A stretch of 64,000 bases of DNA from Embleya scabrispora DSM 41855 (GTDB lineage: Bacteria; Actinomycetota; Actinomycetes; Streptomycetales; Streptomycetaceae), in the NCBI RefSeq assembly GCF_000372745.1, contig NZ_KB889607.1, forward strand, positions 124,001 to 188,000, given 5' to 3'. Under the pieces are notes generated by a model that worked only from the letters and a program-made list of their open reading frames with translations, searched no databases and had not been told where the DNA came from. Positions 1-9,657 of the stretch are shown piece by piece (position 1 is the stretch's first letter; every line of letters starts with the position of its first letter). The position numbers and the translations under genes are program-made.

Positions 1-1
1 G

Positions 2-1207
2 GCGATCCCCGCGTCGTACACCGACATCGCACCGTACATCGGCATCGCCGCGATGCGGATCGAGGACTCGATCGGCAGTCCGGTCGTGGTGATCAACGGC
101 GACAAGGAGATCGAGCAGCGCACCGCGGACTTCGACCGACAGAAGGTCTGGCGGATCCTGGTCGGCGGCGCCAAGCTCTCCCGCGGCTTCACCATCGAAG
201 GCCTGACCGTCTCCTACTACCGGCGCAAGACGCTCGCCGCCGACACGCTCATGCAGATGGGGCGCTGGTTCGGGTTCCGGAAGAACTATCGCGACCTGGT
301 CCGGCTGTACATCGGCCGGGACGAGGGCGGTCGCAACGGCGACCTGTACGAGGCGTTCGAGGCCATCTGTCGCGACGAGGAGGAGTTTCGCGACCAACTC
401 CGGCTGTACGCCGAACTCGTCGACGGCGCACCGCAGGTGACCCCGGCTCAGATCCCACCACTGGTCACTCAACGGCTGCCGTGGCTCAAGCCGACGGCAC
501 GCAACAAGATGTTCAACGCGGAGTTGGTGGAGACCCGGTCGCCGGGGTTGTGGGTGGAGCGTTCGGGATATCCGACGAAGGCGGCCGACCTCCGGCACAA
601 TGTCGGGCAGTTCGGCCCGGTGATCGGCGCACTGGGCCAGGAGCAGGTCGAGCTGGCCTTTCCGGTCGAGGATCGACTGCGTCGGTACCCGGCATACCTC
701 GGCCGGATCACGAACTCGCGGCTGCTGCCCGTGTTGCGCGAGCTGCGCTGGTCGGATCCGAGTCAGTTCGGTCCGGACCTGGTGTACCTGGAGAACCCCA
801 GGATCGCCGGTCACATCGAGGATTGGGTTGTGATCGTCCCGCAGCTCCAGGATCCCGATCGTGCCTCGGTGACTTTGCACGGCTTCGGCCCGCTGGCGGT
901 GGTCAGCCGGAACCGACGCACGGGCACGTTGTTCAACAAGGTCAGTCCTCCACAGCATCGTTACGCAGCCCGGCGAATCGCCGGTAGCGGCCCTTCGATC
1001 GGCGACCCGATCGCCGACGGCCTGGCCGCGCCGCGTCGTGGCTGCCTCCTGGTCTACCCGACCATGGAGCCGGACCGGAACGAACTCGTGATGGCCTTCG
1101 CCCTGGTCCCGCCCAGCAGCGCGATCTCCCCCGATCGCCGCCTCGTCGCCTTCCGAGCCAAGGACTCCTCCCGAGCCGCCTCCGCCATCGTGGCGGCACC
1201 GGCCTGA
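2..1207 (+). CDS. Z1 domain protein, 3' part only (restriction/repair-associated helicase-like)
   Basis: The reading frame is open to the left edge, so the 5' part lies outside the window; about 400 C-terminal residues are visible. The block with VGGAKLSRGFTIEGL followed by DTLMQMGRWFGFR is the signature of the Z1 domain, where QMGRWFG resembles helicase motif VI with its arginine finger. Z1 proteins (usually near 900 residues) are known from cassettes with a C5 methyltransferase, a Vsr-like nuclease, a PD-(D/E)XK protein and an HSP90/MORC-type ATPase, and are thought to act in DNA restriction or repair. No cassette partner follows it here; any would lie to the left of the window. A Dcm-Vsr pair does occur near 50-51.6 kb. 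The family call is firm; the cellular role is inference. Confidence 0.85.
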   Translation, partial: AIPASYTDIAPYIGIAAMRIEDSIGSPVVVINGDKEIEQRTADFDRQKVWRILVGGAKLSRGFTIEGLTVSYYRRKTLAADTLMQMGRWFGFRKNYRDLVRLYIGRDEGGRNGDLYEAFEAICRDEEEFRDQLRLYAELVDGAPQVTPAQIPPLVTQRLPWLKPTARNKMFNAELVETRSPGLWVERSGYPTKAADLRHNVGQFGPVIGALGQEQVELAFPVEDRLRRYPAYLGRITNSRLLPVLRELRWSDPSQFGPDLVYLENPRIAGHIEDWVVIVPQLQDPDRASVTLHGFGPLAVVSRNRRTGTLFNKVSPPQHRYAARRIAGSGPSIGDPIADGLAAPRRGCLLVYPTMEPDRNELVMAFALVPPSSAISPDRRLVAFRAKDSSRAASAIVAAPA

Positions 1208-1228
1208 CCGGCGCCCGGCGCGCCGAAC

Positions 1229-1262
1229 GGGGCGGCCCACCTCGCGGTGGCGCCGCCCCTTT
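1229..1262 (+). terminator. Hairpin terminator after the Z1 gene
   Basis: Arms GGGGCGGCCCAC and GTGGCGCCGCCCC pair with one bulged C around a 6-nt loop, followed by TTT. It begins 21 bp after the stop codon and separates the Z1 gene from the convergent small secreted gene. Confidence 0.6.
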
Positions 1263-1306
1263 CATGGCCTCGCCCGAGGGCCGGGCCCGGCCCTCGGATC
1301 GTGGTT

Positions 1307-1537
1307 CTAGTGCACCCAGAGCGACCAGAGGGTGCCGCCGTTGTTGAGACAGAGGTACACCGGGCCGTGCGCCGGTGCGGCCGCGCGGCCGGCCGCGTCA
1401 CAGGACGCCTGCGACGGGTGGTAGCCGTAGAAGATGAAGCTGCCGCCCGGTGCCGGATCCGCCATCGCGGGCTGCGCGGCAGCCCCCACGCCCAACAACG
1501 CCGCGGTCAACGCGACACCCGCCATAGCCTTGCGCAT
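1307..1537 (-). CDS. Small secreted protein, 76 aa, unknown function
   Basis: The protein has a textbook signal peptide: positive MRKAMAG, a hydrophobic Ala/Leu core, then an AMA-type cleavage site before DPAPGG near residue 27. The mature part is only about 50 residues, has two cysteines that could form one disulfide, and ends in the aromatic motif WSLWVH. Small secreted actinobacterial proteins with a CxAxGR-type segment are common but uncharacterised. A near-palindromic DasR-like box lies about 120 bp upstream of the start, and a chitinase with a similar box lies 1.9 kb away, so control by N-acetylglucosamine is possible. A role in chitin binding or use would be inference. Confidence 0.7.
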   Translation of the reverse strand: MRKAMAGVALTAALLGVGAAAQPAMADPAPGGSFIFYGYHPSQASCDAAGRAAAPAHGPVYLCLNNGGTLWSLWVH

Positions 1538-1655
1538 GTGCTCGACTCCATTTCTCGTCCCGAGTGCAACTCGGTTCGCTGGAACGGTAATTCGGGCCCT
1601 GCTGTGGTGCCGGCGCGCACGTTGGAGACGCTAGCCGGTGACCGAGAGCCGGGCA

Positions 1656-1671
1656 ATAGGTCTATACCAAT
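1656..1671. promoter_or_regulatory. DasR-like operator (dre) upstream of the small secreted gene
   Basis: The sequence ATAGGTCTATACCAAT contains the palindromic core GGTCTATACC. DasR-responsive elements have the known consensus ACTGGTCTAGACCAGT. It lies about 119 bp upstream of the small secreted gene and about 149 bp upstream of the divergent DUF427 gene, so it could serve either. The same ten-base core recurs at 3581-3590 in front of the chitinase. Confidence 0.6.
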
Positions 1672-1819
1672 CGAATCGATCCACACGTTTCTCACACGTT
1701 CCGCGGCCGGCTCGACCCATGCCGCCGCGCGCCGCGCCGGAATGGTTCGCCGACCGCGATCGTTGACCGAAGGACGGCCGGCGATACCACGACCGCCGGC
1801 GATACCGGAGGAGACGCGC

Positions 1820-2206
1820 ATGCCGACACCCCTGCGGGGCCACCACGTGACGACCGTGCACAGCACACAGACCGTGACGGTCGAGATCGACGGCGAGGTC
1901 GTCGCCCGTTCCGAGCGCCCGGTCGTGCTGTACGAGACCGGGTTGCCGATCCGGTACTACCTGCCGCCGGACGACGTGGACCTGACCCGTTTCAAGCCCA
2001 CCGACACGCACACCACGTGTCCGTTCAAGGGCCAGGCGTCCTACTGGAGCTACCTCGGCAATGGCGACACCGCTCTGCGGACGGACGTGGCCTGGGCCTA
2101 CCCCGATCCGATCGACGCGGTCCCGGACATCGCCGGGCACCTGTGCTTCTACGACACCGTCGCCCGGGTCACCGTCGAGGGCGAACCGCCGGCACCGCCG
2201 GCCTGA
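1820..2206 (+). CDS. DUF427 domain protein
   Basis: This 128-residue protein matches the DUF427 family in its block of ARSERPVVLYETGLPIRYY, followed by THTTCPFKGQASYWS and the late AWAYPDP segment. The family forms a compact beta-rich barrel of unknown biochemical role and is widespread in actinobacteria. The start is the ATG at 1820 because GGAGGAG lies just upstream; the longer frame extending to 1247 has no such site and overlaps the small secreted gene on the other strand. It is convergent with the chitinase downstream. Confidence 0.8.
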   Translation: MPTPLRGHHVTTVHSTQTVTVEIDGEVVARSERPVVLYETGLPIRYYLPPDDVDLTRFKPTDTHTTCPFKGQASYWSYLGNGDTALRTDVAWAYPDPIDAVPDIAGHLCFYDTVARVTVEGEPPAPPA

Positions 2207-2250
2207 TCCACGACGCCGCACGCTCGCGCACACCGCGACGGCCGCGGGAC

Positions 2251-2277
2251 GGGCGTCCGAGGCAGGTCCTCGGGCCC
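2251..2277. terminator. Possible bidirectional hairpin between DUF427 and chitinase genes
   Basis: GGGC-GT-CCGAGG pairs with CCTCGG-GCCC around a five-base loop in the 90-bp gap between two convergent genes. There is no clear U run on either side, as is common for terminators in very GC-rich actinobacteria. Confidence 0.4.
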
Positions 2278-2296
2278 GCCCGCCCCGCGCCCGGAC

Positions 2297-3433
2297 TCAG
2301 CAGCTCAGGTTGTTGCCGGCAGTCGTGCCCAGGATCGCAACGAACGACTGGTAGCGGTTGATCCGGCTCTGCACCTGCGCGGGATTGCCGCCGTTGCACT
2401 CCAACGCGCCATTGATGCTGCGGATCGTCTCGCCGAAGCCCGCCCCGTTGACCATCGCGTTGTGCGCGGTCATCGTGCCGGGGCCGTTCTGGGTGTTCCA
2501 GTACCAGAGGCCGGTCTTCCAGGCGACGGCCGGATCGGTCTGGACGAGGTTGGGGTTGTTGAGCAGGTTGATGCCCAGCGCGTCCCCCGCCGCCTTGTAG
2601 TTGAAGTTCCAGCTCAGCTGGATCGGGCCTCGTCCGTAGTAGGCGGCCTGCCCGGCCGGGCAGCCGTACGGCTGATTGGCGTCGCAGTAGTGCGGGTAGT
2701 TCGCCGTATTCTGCTCGACGATGTACACCAGTCCGCCGGTCTCGTGGCTGACGTTGGCCAGGAACGCCGCCGCCTCCTGCTTCTTCACCGTGTCGCTGCC
2801 GGTGTTGGCGAAGCCCGGGTAGGCGCTCAGCGCGGCGGTCAGACCGGCGTAGGTGTAGAACGGGTTCCGGCTCGGGAACATCTGGTTGAACTGCGCCTCG
2901 CTCACCACGAAGTCGCCGGGGTTGCCACCGTTGCCGCCCGTGCCGCCACCGGTGGTCGTACCGCCGGTGGCCGACCCGCCGCACGTGAACGGCTCCCAGA
3001 ACCACGTACTGATCACCGGGTCGTAGCCCGGGTTCGCGTTCTTCGCCCGGTAGAGGTTGCCGTTGGTGTAGCGCACCACGTCACCGACCGAATACGACGT
3101 GCCCGCGACCCAGTTCGGGTACGTACAGGTGCCTCCGCCACCCCCGGTCGAGCCACCGGTGGAGCCACCCGTGGTCGTGCCGCCGCCACCGCCGCACGAG
3201 CCCTGATCCGCCCAGACGTCCGCGGTGCCGGGCACTTCTCCCTGAGTCCACCACTTGGCGCCCCAGTTGTGGCCGTTGTACGAGGCGGTCGCACCGCCCG
3301 TGTAGACGGCCGACGAGTTCCATCCGGTCGCACAACTCGCCGCGGACGCGGTCGAGGCGAACGGCAGGACTGCCGCCAACGCCCCGACGACCGCGATGGC
3401 CAACAGGAACGCCACGATCCGTTTTCTCGACAT
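2297..3433 (-). CDS. Secreted GH19 chitinase with two chitin-binding modules
   Basis: This 378-residue protein hydrolyses chitin outside the cell. It has a signal peptide (about residues 1-31), then two CBM5/12-type modules rich in Trp and Cys (CATGWNSS... and CTYPNWVAGTSYSVGDVV), each followed by a Gly/Thr linker, then a GH19 domain of about 210 residues. The catalytic glutamate lies in NVSHETGGL, a second acidic residue in the VEQNTANYPHYC segment, and the family motif YYGRGPIQLSWNFNY is intact. The start chosen is the ATG at 3433 because the signal peptide begins there; the frame runs 24 codons further upstream. A DasR-like box lies 145 bp upstream, as is typical for streptomycete chitinase genes. 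Confidence 0.93.
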   Translation of the reverse strand: MSRKRIVAFLLAIAVVGALAAVLPFASTASAASCATGWNSSAVYTGGATASYNGHNWGAKWWTQGEVPGTADVWADQGSCGGGGGTTTGGSTGGSTGGGGGTCTYPNWVAGTSYSVGDVVRYTNGNLYRAKNANPGYDPVISTWFWEPFTCGGSATGGTTTGGGTGGNGGNPGDFVVSEAQFNQMFPSRNPFYTYAGLTAALSAYPGFANTGSDTVKKQEAAAFLANVSHETGGLVYIVEQNTANYPHYCDANQPYGCPAGQAAYYGRGPIQLSWNFNYKAAGDALGINLLNNPNLVQTDPAVAWKTGLWYWNTQNGPGTMTAHNAMVNGAGFGETIRSINGALECNGGNPAQVQSRINRYQSFVAILGTTAGNNLSC

Positions 3434-3577
3434 GGAAAGCCCACTCCCTCGCGCAGGAGGACGCACTGCGCGTGATCGACGGAAGTACCGATACACGTAC
3501 TCCAATGGCCGTTCCGGGACCGGCGCTTGCCTCGATCGAGGCCCCTGGACGGGGTGTTGCGGGGCTCACTCAATACG

Positions 3578-3593
3578 AATGGTCTATACCAGT
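3578..3593. promoter_or_regulatory. DasR-responsive element (dre) of the chitinase promoter
   Basis: AATGGTCTATACCAGT is a near-perfect palindrome that closely matches the known DasR consensus ACTGGTCTAGACCAGT. It sits in the 252-bp gap upstream of the chitinase start, where such elements repress chitinase genes until amino-sugar phosphates release DasR. Confidence 0.75.
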
Positions 3594-3685
3594 CAAGGTC
3601 TGGGTCGGTATTCGTCGCACAAAGGACGAAGGGAGGAGCCGGCGCCGCCCCCTCGGCGGCACCGATTCCTCCCCTTGCCCGCCCG

Positions 3686-4699
3686 CTACGTCGCGGCGTT
3701 CACCAGGTCCAGCGCGATGTCGACGATCATGTCCTCCTGGCCCCCGACCATGCCGCGCCGGCCGACCTCGACCAGGATGTCCCGGGTGTCCAGGCCGTAG
3801 CGGACGGCCGCGTCCTCGGCGTGGCGCAGGAAGCTGCTGTACACGCCCGCATAGCCGAGGGTCAGGGTCTCCCGGTCGACCTGGACCGGACGGTCCTGCA
3901 ACGGGCGCACGATGTCGTCCGCCGCGTCCATCAGCCGGAAGACCTCGCAGCCGTGCCGCCAGCCCATCAGGTCCGCGACCGCGACGAACGCCTCCAACGG
4001 ACAGTTGCCCGCACCCGCGCCCATCCCGGCCAGCGAGGCATCCACCCGGCGCACGCCGTGCTCGACCGCGACGACCGAATTGGCCACGCCCAGACCGAGG
4101 TTGTGGTGTGCGTGGATGCCGATCTCGGTCTCCGGCGCCAGCACCTCGCGGTACGCCCGCACCCGGTCGCGAACGCCGTCCATGGTGAGCCGGCCGCCCG
4201 AGTCGGTGACGTACACGCAGTGCGCGCCGTACGACTCCATCAGCCGGGCCTGGCGCGCCAGTTCGTCCGCCGGTGCGAGATGGCTCATCATCAGGAAACC
4301 GGCCACGTCCATGCCCAGCTCGCGCGCCGCGGCGATGTGCTGGGCGGAGATGTCCGCCTCGGTGCAGTGCGTGGCCACCCGGACCGAGCGCACGCCCAGG
4401 TCGTAGGCCCGGCGCAGTTCGGCCAGGGTGCCGATGCCCGGCAGCAGCAGCGTGGTGAGCTTGGCCCGGGTGACCACCTCGGCCGCCGCCGCGATCCACT
4501 CGTCGTCGGAGTGCGCGCCCGGCCCGTAGTTGACGCTCGACCCGGCCAGCCCGTCGCCGTGCGCGACCTCGATCGCATCCACGCCGGCCGCGTCCAGCGC
4601 GGCGGCGATCTCGCGGACCTGGTCGGTGGTGTACCGGTGCCGGATGGCGTGCATGCCGTCCCGCAGGGTCACGTCCTGAACGTAGATCTCGTACGTCAT
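3686..4699 (-). CDS. dmpG: 4-hydroxy-2-oxovalerate aldolase
   Basis: This 337-residue aldolase splits 4-hydroxy-2-oxovalerate into pyruvate and acetaldehyde. It is the last gene of the 3-hydroxyanthranilate operon. The HMGL-like TIM barrel shows the metal and catalytic motif [12 protein letters not shown] near the N-terminus, and the metal-binding pair in [11 protein letters not shown] near residue 200. The C-terminal communication domain ends with [14 protein letters not shown]. Its start overlaps the stop of the acetaldehyde dehydrogenase gene in ATGA, which fits the known channelling complex of the two proteins. Confidence 0.95.
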   Translation of the reverse strand: MTYEIYVQDVTLRDGMHAIRHRYTTDQVREIAAALDAAGVDAIEVAHGDGLAGSSVNYGPGAHSDDEWIAAAAEVVTRAKLTTLLLPGIGTLAELRRAYDLGVRSVRVATHCTEADISAQHIAAARELGMDVAGFLMMSHLAPADELARQARLMESYGAHCVYVTDSGGRLTMDGVRDRVRAYREVLAPETEIGIHAHHNLGLGVANSVVAVEHGVRRVDASLAGMGAGAGNCPLEAFVAVADLMGWRHGCEVFRLMDAADDIVRPLQDRPVQVDRETLTLGYAGVYSSFLRHAEDAAVRYGLDTRDILVEVGRRGMVGGQEDMIVDIALDLVNAAT

Positions 4700-5613
4700 C
4701 GGGTGGCCGACCTCTCCGCCACGCGCAGCGCGGCCGACGTCATGATGTCCAGGTTTCCGGCGTAGGCCGGCAGATAGTGGGCCGCGCCCTCGACCTCCAG
4801 GAAGACCGAGACCAACCGGCCTGCTCCGCCCGCGAGCTCGGCCAACGGGTCGTCCGGGCCGATGGCTCGGAACTGCACGTCCTGCTTGAGCCGGTAACCC
4901 GGCACGTACTCGGCGACCTCGGCGACCATGGTCAGGATGGACGTGGTCACCGCCGCCTCGTCGGCGTCCTCGCCGACCACGCAGTACACCGTGTCCCGCA
5001 TGATCATCGGCGGTTCGGCCGGGTTCAGCACGATGATCGCCTTGCCGCGGGCCGCGCCGCCGACCTGTTCCAGGGCGTGCGAGGTGGTCTCGGTGAACTC
5101 GTCGATGTTGGCCCGGGTGCCGGGGCCGGCCGAGCGGGAGGAGATGGACGCGACGATCTCCGCGTAGCGCACCGGCGTTGTCCGCGACACCGCGGCGACG
5201 ATCGGCACCGTTGCCTGGCCGCCGCAGGTGACCATGTTCAGGTCGGCCGCGTCCAGGTGCTCGTCCAGGTTGACCGGCGGAATCACATACGGGCCGAGCG
5301 CGGCCGGCGTCAGGTCGATCAGCCGCTTCCCGTACGGCGCGAGCACCTTCGCGTTGTGCCGGTGCGCGCCCGCCGAGGTCGCGTCGAAGACGATCTCGAT
5401 GTCCGCGAACCCGGGCAGCGCGATCAGACCCTCGACGCCCTCGTCCGTGGTCGGCACGCCGAGCCGGGTCGCCCTGGCCAGGCCCTCCGATGCGGGGTCG
5501 ATGCCCACCATCGCGGCGAGTTCGAGCGTTTGGGACACCCGGAGAATCTTGATCATCAGGTCGCTGCCGATGTTGCCCGACCCGATGATGGCGACCTTGG
5601 TCCGGTCGGTCAT
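4696..5613 (-). CDS. dmpF: Acylating acetaldehyde dehydrogenase
   Basis: This 305-residue enzyme turns the acetaldehyde released by the aldolase into acetyl-CoA with NAD and CoA. An N-terminal Rossmann motif, [14 protein letters not shown], is followed by the catalytic cysteine in [13 protein letters not shown] near residue 130. Length and order match the DmpF/BphJ family, which forms a channelling complex with DmpG. It overlaps both neighbours by four bases (ATGA), so translation of the three genes is probably coupled. Confidence 0.95.
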   Translation of the reverse strand: MTDRTKVAIIGSGNIGSDLMIKILRVSQTLELAAMVGIDPASEGLARATRLGVPTTDEGVEGLIALPGFADIEIVFDATSAGAHRHNAKVLAPYGKRLIDLTPAALGPYVIPPVNLDEHLDAADLNMVTCGGQATVPIVAAVSRTTPVRYAEIVASISSRSAGPGTRANIDEFTETTSHALEQVGGAARGKAIIVLNPAEPPMIMRDTVYCVVGEDADEAAVTTSILTMVAEVAEYVPGYRLKQDVQFRAIGPDDPLAELAGGAGRLVSVFLEVEGAAHYLPAYAGNLDIMTSAALRVAERSATR

Positions 5614-6806
5614 CGCTTCAGCCCCTTCGTGAGTTCCGCCAACTGTCGCGCCGACTCCGGCCCTGGCGCCGGCTCCGACGCCGCGCCCCGCGTCGTGTTC
5701 TGCGCGGTGTCCCGCGTCGCATCCGGTGTCGTGTCCCGCGTCGCGCCCCGCGCCGGCTCTCGCGCCGACTCCCCCGCGGTGCCTGCGGGCCCGGTGGCAT
5801 CGGCTCGCCGCCCATCGAGTCCGAAGAACCGTGTCGCGTTGCCGCCGAGAATCAACTCACGCTGTTTCGCGGTCAGTTCCGGGCAGTCCCGGACCACCCC
5901 ACCGGGGTCCGACTCGCCCAGCGGGAACGGGAAGTCGGTACCGAGCATGACCCGGTCCGGCCCCATCACCTCGACCAGCAGCCGCAGCGCGCGCGGGTCG
6001 AACACGGCCGAGTCGACGTAGAACCGGCGTACGTACTCCGACGGCGGCCTGGGCGAATCGGCCCGGACCAGATCCCGGTTGTGCCAGGCGTTGTCGGCTC
6101 GGCCGAGCAGGAACGCGAAGCTGCCGCCGCCGTGGCAGAAGCACAACTTCAGCGACTCGGGCAACTTCTCGAACGCACCCTGGAGGATCATCCCGAGGAT
6201 GCTCAGCTGGGTCTCCGCGGGCATCCCGACCAGCCACGGCAACATGTGCCCGCGCATGCGCTCGCCGCCGAGCATGTCCCACGGGTGCACGAGCACCGGG
6301 ATCTCCTCGGCGGCACAGTGCGCGAGGAACTCCACGATCCCGTCGTCGCCGAGGTATCGCTCGCCGACGTGATTGCCGATGTGCACACCGCGATGCCCGG
6401 CCGCCGCCGCCCGGGACGCGGTCTCGCAGGCCGCGCCGATGTCCTGGAGCGGGACCTGACTCAGCGGCAACAACCGTTCCGGGTCGAGCGAGCAGTAGTC
6501 CAGGATGCGGTCGTTGACCAGATCGCACCACTCGACCGCACGGGCGGTCTCGGCCGCGTAGCCGAACATCAGCGGCGTCGAGGAGATCGCCTGCACGTCC
6601 ACGCCGAGCGCGTCCATGTCGGCCAACCGGCGCTCGGGGTCCCACAGCGGCGCGATCACCGGTCGGTACTCGTCCTCGCCGCTCATCATCATCCCGGTGC
6701 CGTCACCGTGGACCCGCAGCCACGGCTCGCCCGCGCCCGTCAGAATGCGGCTCTCGGCCTGCGAGATCCTCGGGAAGACGTGCGAGTGAACGTCGATGAC
6801 AGTCAC
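5610..6806 (-). CDS. nbaD: 2-amino-3-carboxymuconate-6-semialdehyde decarboxylase (ACMSD)
   Basis: This 398-residue metal-dependent amidohydrolase-family decarboxylase removes CO2 from the 3-hydroxyanthranilate cleavage product. The expected ligands are visible: HSH in IDVHSHVFP at the N-terminus, His in VLVHPWDM, His in [14 protein letters not shown] and Asp in [10 protein letters not shown]. The start is the GTG at 6806, which has GGAGG six bases upstream; the track-length start 18 bases earlier would bury that site. Beyond the usual family length there is a C-terminal tail of about 60 residues rich in Ala, Thr, Arg and Glu repeats, possibly disordered and not needed for catalysis. Confidence 0.92.
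   Translation of the reverse strand: MTVIDVHSHVFPRISQAESRILTGAGEPWLRVHGDGTGMMMSGEDEYRPVIAPLWDPERRLADMDALGVDVQAISSTPLMFGYAAETARAVEWCDLVNDRILDYCSLDPERLLPLSQVPLQDIGAACETASRAAAAGHRGVHIGNHVGERYLGDDGIVEFLAHCAAEEIPVLVHPWDMLGGERMRGHMLPWLVGMPAETQLSILGMILQGAFEKLPESLKLCFCHGGGSFAFLLGRADNAWHNRDLVRADSPRPPSEYVRRFYVDSAVFDPRALRLLVEVMGPDRVMLGTDFPFPLGESDPGGVVRDCPELTAKQRELILGGNATRFFGLDGRRADATGPAGTAGESAREPARGATRDTTPDATRDTAQNTTRGAASEPAPGPESARQLAELTKGLKR
5646..5800 (-). repeat. Low-complexity repeats encoding the ACMSD tail
   Basis: Degenerate short repeats of the type GCGTCG/CCGCGTC encode alternating [16 protein letters not shown]-like residues at the C-terminus of the decarboxylase. This looks like recent slippage-driven expansion; the conserved enzyme core ends just before it. 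Confidence 0.6.
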
Positions 6807-6894
6807 GGAACCTCCGTGGTTCACCGCCGGGCTCGGCCGACGGTCGGGGCAGTGGTGGAGATCGGGTGGCGGGGTCCGATACGGGGCGCCGGGG

Positions 6895-7512
<618 letters not shown>

Positions 7513-7977
7513 TCAGGACTCGACGGCGCCGGTGGGGTTCGACGGGGCGGATCGGTTCGGCTGCGGCAGGTACGCGACGCAGGAGATCTCGATCAGCAGG
7601 TGCGGATGCGGGAGTTGGTGCACCGCGACGGTCGTGCGGGTGGGGCCGGTCTCGTCGAAGTACTCGGCGTAGACCTCGTTGTAGCCGCCGAAATCGTTCA
7701 TGCCGACCAGGTAGGTGGTGAGCGAGACCGCATCGGCCAGGCCGCCGCCGACCGCCGCCAGCAGGTCGGCGATGTTCTCGATCACCGCCCGGGTCTGCGC
7801 CCGGATGTCGAGGTCCGTGGTACCCATCGCGTCGGCGCTCGCACCGACGAAGGTGCCGTCCGGCCGCCGGGAGCTGGTGCCGGACACGTAGACGAAGTCA
7901 CCGGCCCGCTTGACGTGTGGGAACCGGCCGCGCGGGGTGGCCTTGCCGGCGACCAGGATGCCGTCGTCGGCGCTCAT
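7513..7977 (-). CDS. nbaF: RidA-family 2-aminomuconate deaminase
   Basis: This 154-residue protein of the YjgF/YER057c/RidA family most likely hydrolyses 2-aminomuconate to 4-oxalocrotonate and ammonia. The family fold shows in [16 protein letters not shown], the [19 protein letters not shown] helix and the late [14 protein letters not shown] strand. In known bacterial 3-hydroxyanthranilate and 2-aminophenol pathways this step is done by a RidA homologue (NbaF/AmnD type), and the operon context supports that. The start is the ATG at 7977, which overlaps the stop of the decarboxylase gene in ATGA. Confidence 0.88.
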   Translation of the reverse strand: MSADDGILVAGKATPRGRFPHVKRAGDFVYVSGTSSRRPDGTFVGASADAMGTTDLDIRAQTRAVIENIADLLAAVGGGLADAVSLTTYLVGMNDFGGYNEVYAEYFDETGPTRTTVAVHQLPHPHLLIEISCVAYLPQPNRSAPSNPTGAVES

Positions 7978-8825
7978 CGGGTGGTCACCTCCGCGCGGCC
8001 GAGGCCGGCCGCGGACACGCGCACGTGCACGCCCCCGGGCAGTGGCATCGCGGCGGTGGCAGCCCCCGCGAGCACGACCCATCCGGGCCGGAGTTCGAGG
8101 CCGGCCTCGGCGGCCAGTCGGGCCGCCGCGATCAGCGAACGCAGCGGGTTGCCCAGGATCGCCGCCGAGGAGCCGCTCGTCACGACCCGCCCGTCGATCT
8201 CGACGAGCAGGCCCAGGTTGCTCAGGTCCAGCCCGGCCGGATCGTGCCAGGTACCGAACCCGAAGCCGGCCGCCGACGCGTTGTCCGCGATCACGTCGGG
8301 AAGTGTGAAATCGAAGTCGGCGTAGCGCGAGTCCAGCACCTCGTAGGCGACCGCGACGCCGGCGATCGCGCGCACCGCCTCGGCGGGGGTGACCGTGCCG
8401 GACAGCGGGCTGCCGATCAGGAACGCGATCTCCGGCTCGATCCGGGGATGGATCAGCTCGGCCGGGTCGAGCACACCGCCCTCCTCGACCAGCATCGCGT
8501 CGGTGAGCAGGCCCCAGATCACGTCGTCCACGCCCATTTGCATCATCTTGGCGCGGCTGGTGAAGCCCATCTTGACGCCGATCAGCGCCTCGCCCCGGGC
8601 CAGCCGGCGGTCGATCACGGCACGCTGCACCCGGTACGCGGCGGCCAGATCGAGGTCGGTGGTGTCGGTGAGGCGGGCCACGGTCCGGTGGGCGAGGGCG
8701 GCCTCGTCGAGGGTCGCGGCCAGATGGGCGACGAGTTGAGGGGTTACCGGCTGGGGGTCGACAGCTCGGGGGTCGGCTGCCTGGGGGTCGGCTGCCTGGG
8801 GGTCGGCTGCCTGAGGGGCGTTCAT
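7974..8825 (-). CDS. nbaG: 4-oxalocrotonate decarboxylase
   Basis: This 283-residue protein belongs to the hydratase/decarboxylase branch of the fumarylacetoacetate hydrolase fold. It should convert 4-oxalocrotonate to 2-oxopent-4-enoate. Landmarks are [17 protein letters not shown], then the metal-binding acidic motif [11 protein letters not shown] and the [12 protein letters not shown] block typical of decarboxylases. The N-terminus carries a repeat of PQAAD units from a 15-bp tandem repeat. It overlaps the hydratase gene upstream and the deaminase gene downstream by four bases each, and decarboxylase and hydratase form a complex in known meta pathways. Confidence 0.92.
   Translation of the reverse strand: MNAPQAADPQAADPQAADPRAVDPQPVTPQLVAHLAATLDEAALAHRTVARLTDTTDLDLAAAYRVQRAVIDRRLARGEALIGVKMGFTSRAKMMQMGVDDVIWGLLTDAMLVEEGGVLDPAELIHPRIEPEIAFLIGSPLSGTVTPAEAVRAIAGVAVAYEVLDSRYADFDFTLPDVIADNASAAGFGFGTWHDPAGLDLSNLGLLVEIDGRVVTSGSSAAILGNPLRSLIAAARLAAEAGLELRPGWVVLAGAATAAMPLPGGVHVRVSAAGLGRAEVTTR
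8765..8820 (-). repeat. 15-bp tandem repeat in the 5' end of the decarboxylase gene
   Basis: About three and a half copies of the plus-strand unit CTGGGGGTCGGCTGC encode repeated PQAAD pentapeptides at the start of the decarboxylase. Copy number is a multiple of three bases, so it can vary without breaking the frame. Confidence 0.8.
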
Positions 8826-9646
8826 GAGGTCTCCTCCTCCGAGTTCGTCGCCGCGAATGCGACCCGGACGTCGCCGAGCCCGTCGATCCGGGCCTCCAGC
8901 ACGTCGCCCGGGGCGACCGCCACCATCGGGCCGAGCGCGCCGGTGAGCACGGTGTCCCCGGCGCGCAGCGGTCGGCCGAGCCGGACGAGGGTGTCCGCGA
9001 GCCAGAGCGCCGCGTTCAACGGGTGACCCAGGCAAGCCGCGCCGGTGCCGGTGGAGACCGGTTCGCCGCGCCGCTCCAGAACCATGCCGGCGAGGCGCAG
9101 GTCCAGGCCGCCGAGCGCCACCGGCCGGGTGCCGAGCACGTACATCCCGGAGGAGGCGTTGTCCGCGACGGTGTCCGCAAGGGTGATGTCCCAGTCCCGC
9201 ACCCGGCTGCCGCACACCTCGATCGCGGGCAGTGCGAAGGCGGTGGCCCGGATCAGGTCGGCGACGGTGTGCCGCTCGTGCGTCAGGTCGGCCTCCAGCA
9301 CGAGCGCGACCTCGGCCTCGGCCCTGGGCTGGAGCACGGCGCCGACCGGCACCTCGGCGCCGTCCGGCACCGCCATGTCCGCGTACAGCATGCCGAAGTC
9401 CGGTTCCCGCACCCCGAGTTGGCGCTGTACGGCGGCGGAGGTCAGGCCGATCTTGCGCCCGACCAGCCGGCGGCCCTCGGCGAGCCGGCCCAGGGTCAGC
9501 CGCTCCTGGACCGCGTACGCGTCCTCGACGCCGGTGATCAGGTCGCGGATCGGCGCACACGGCACACCGCTCCGCTCCGCGTCGAGCAGCCGCGCCGCGG
9601 CGGCATCGATGGCATTCATCGCTGTCTCTGTCTCCGTCACTGTCAC
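8822..9646 (-). CDS. nbaH: 2-oxopent-4-enoate hydratase
   Basis: This 274-residue enzyme hydrates 2-oxopent-4-enoate to 4-hydroxy-2-oxovalerate, feeding the aldolase. It is a paralogue of the neighbouring decarboxylase, with [17 protein letters not shown], the metal-ligand region [12 protein letters not shown] and the [18 protein letters not shown] block. The start is set at the GTG at 9646 because GAAGGA lies seven bases upstream; an in-frame ATG nine codons later (9619) is the alternative and has a poorer site. It follows the dehydrogenase gene after 11 bp and overlaps the next gene by ATGA. Confidence 0.92.
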   Translation of the reverse strand: MTVTETETAMNAIDAAAARLLDAERSGVPCAPIRDLITGVEDAYAVQERLTLGRLAEGRRLVGRKIGLTSAAVQRQLGVREPDFGMLYADMAVPDGAEVPVGAVLQPRAEAEVALVLEADLTHERHTVADLIRATAFALPAIEVCGSRVRDWDITLADTVADNASSGMYVLGTRPVALGGLDLRLAGMVLERRGEPVSTGTGAACLGHPLNAALWLADTLVRLGRPLRAGDTVLTGALGPMVAVAPGDVLEARIDGLGDVRVAFAATNSEEETS

Positions 9647-9657
9647 GAACCGGTCCT

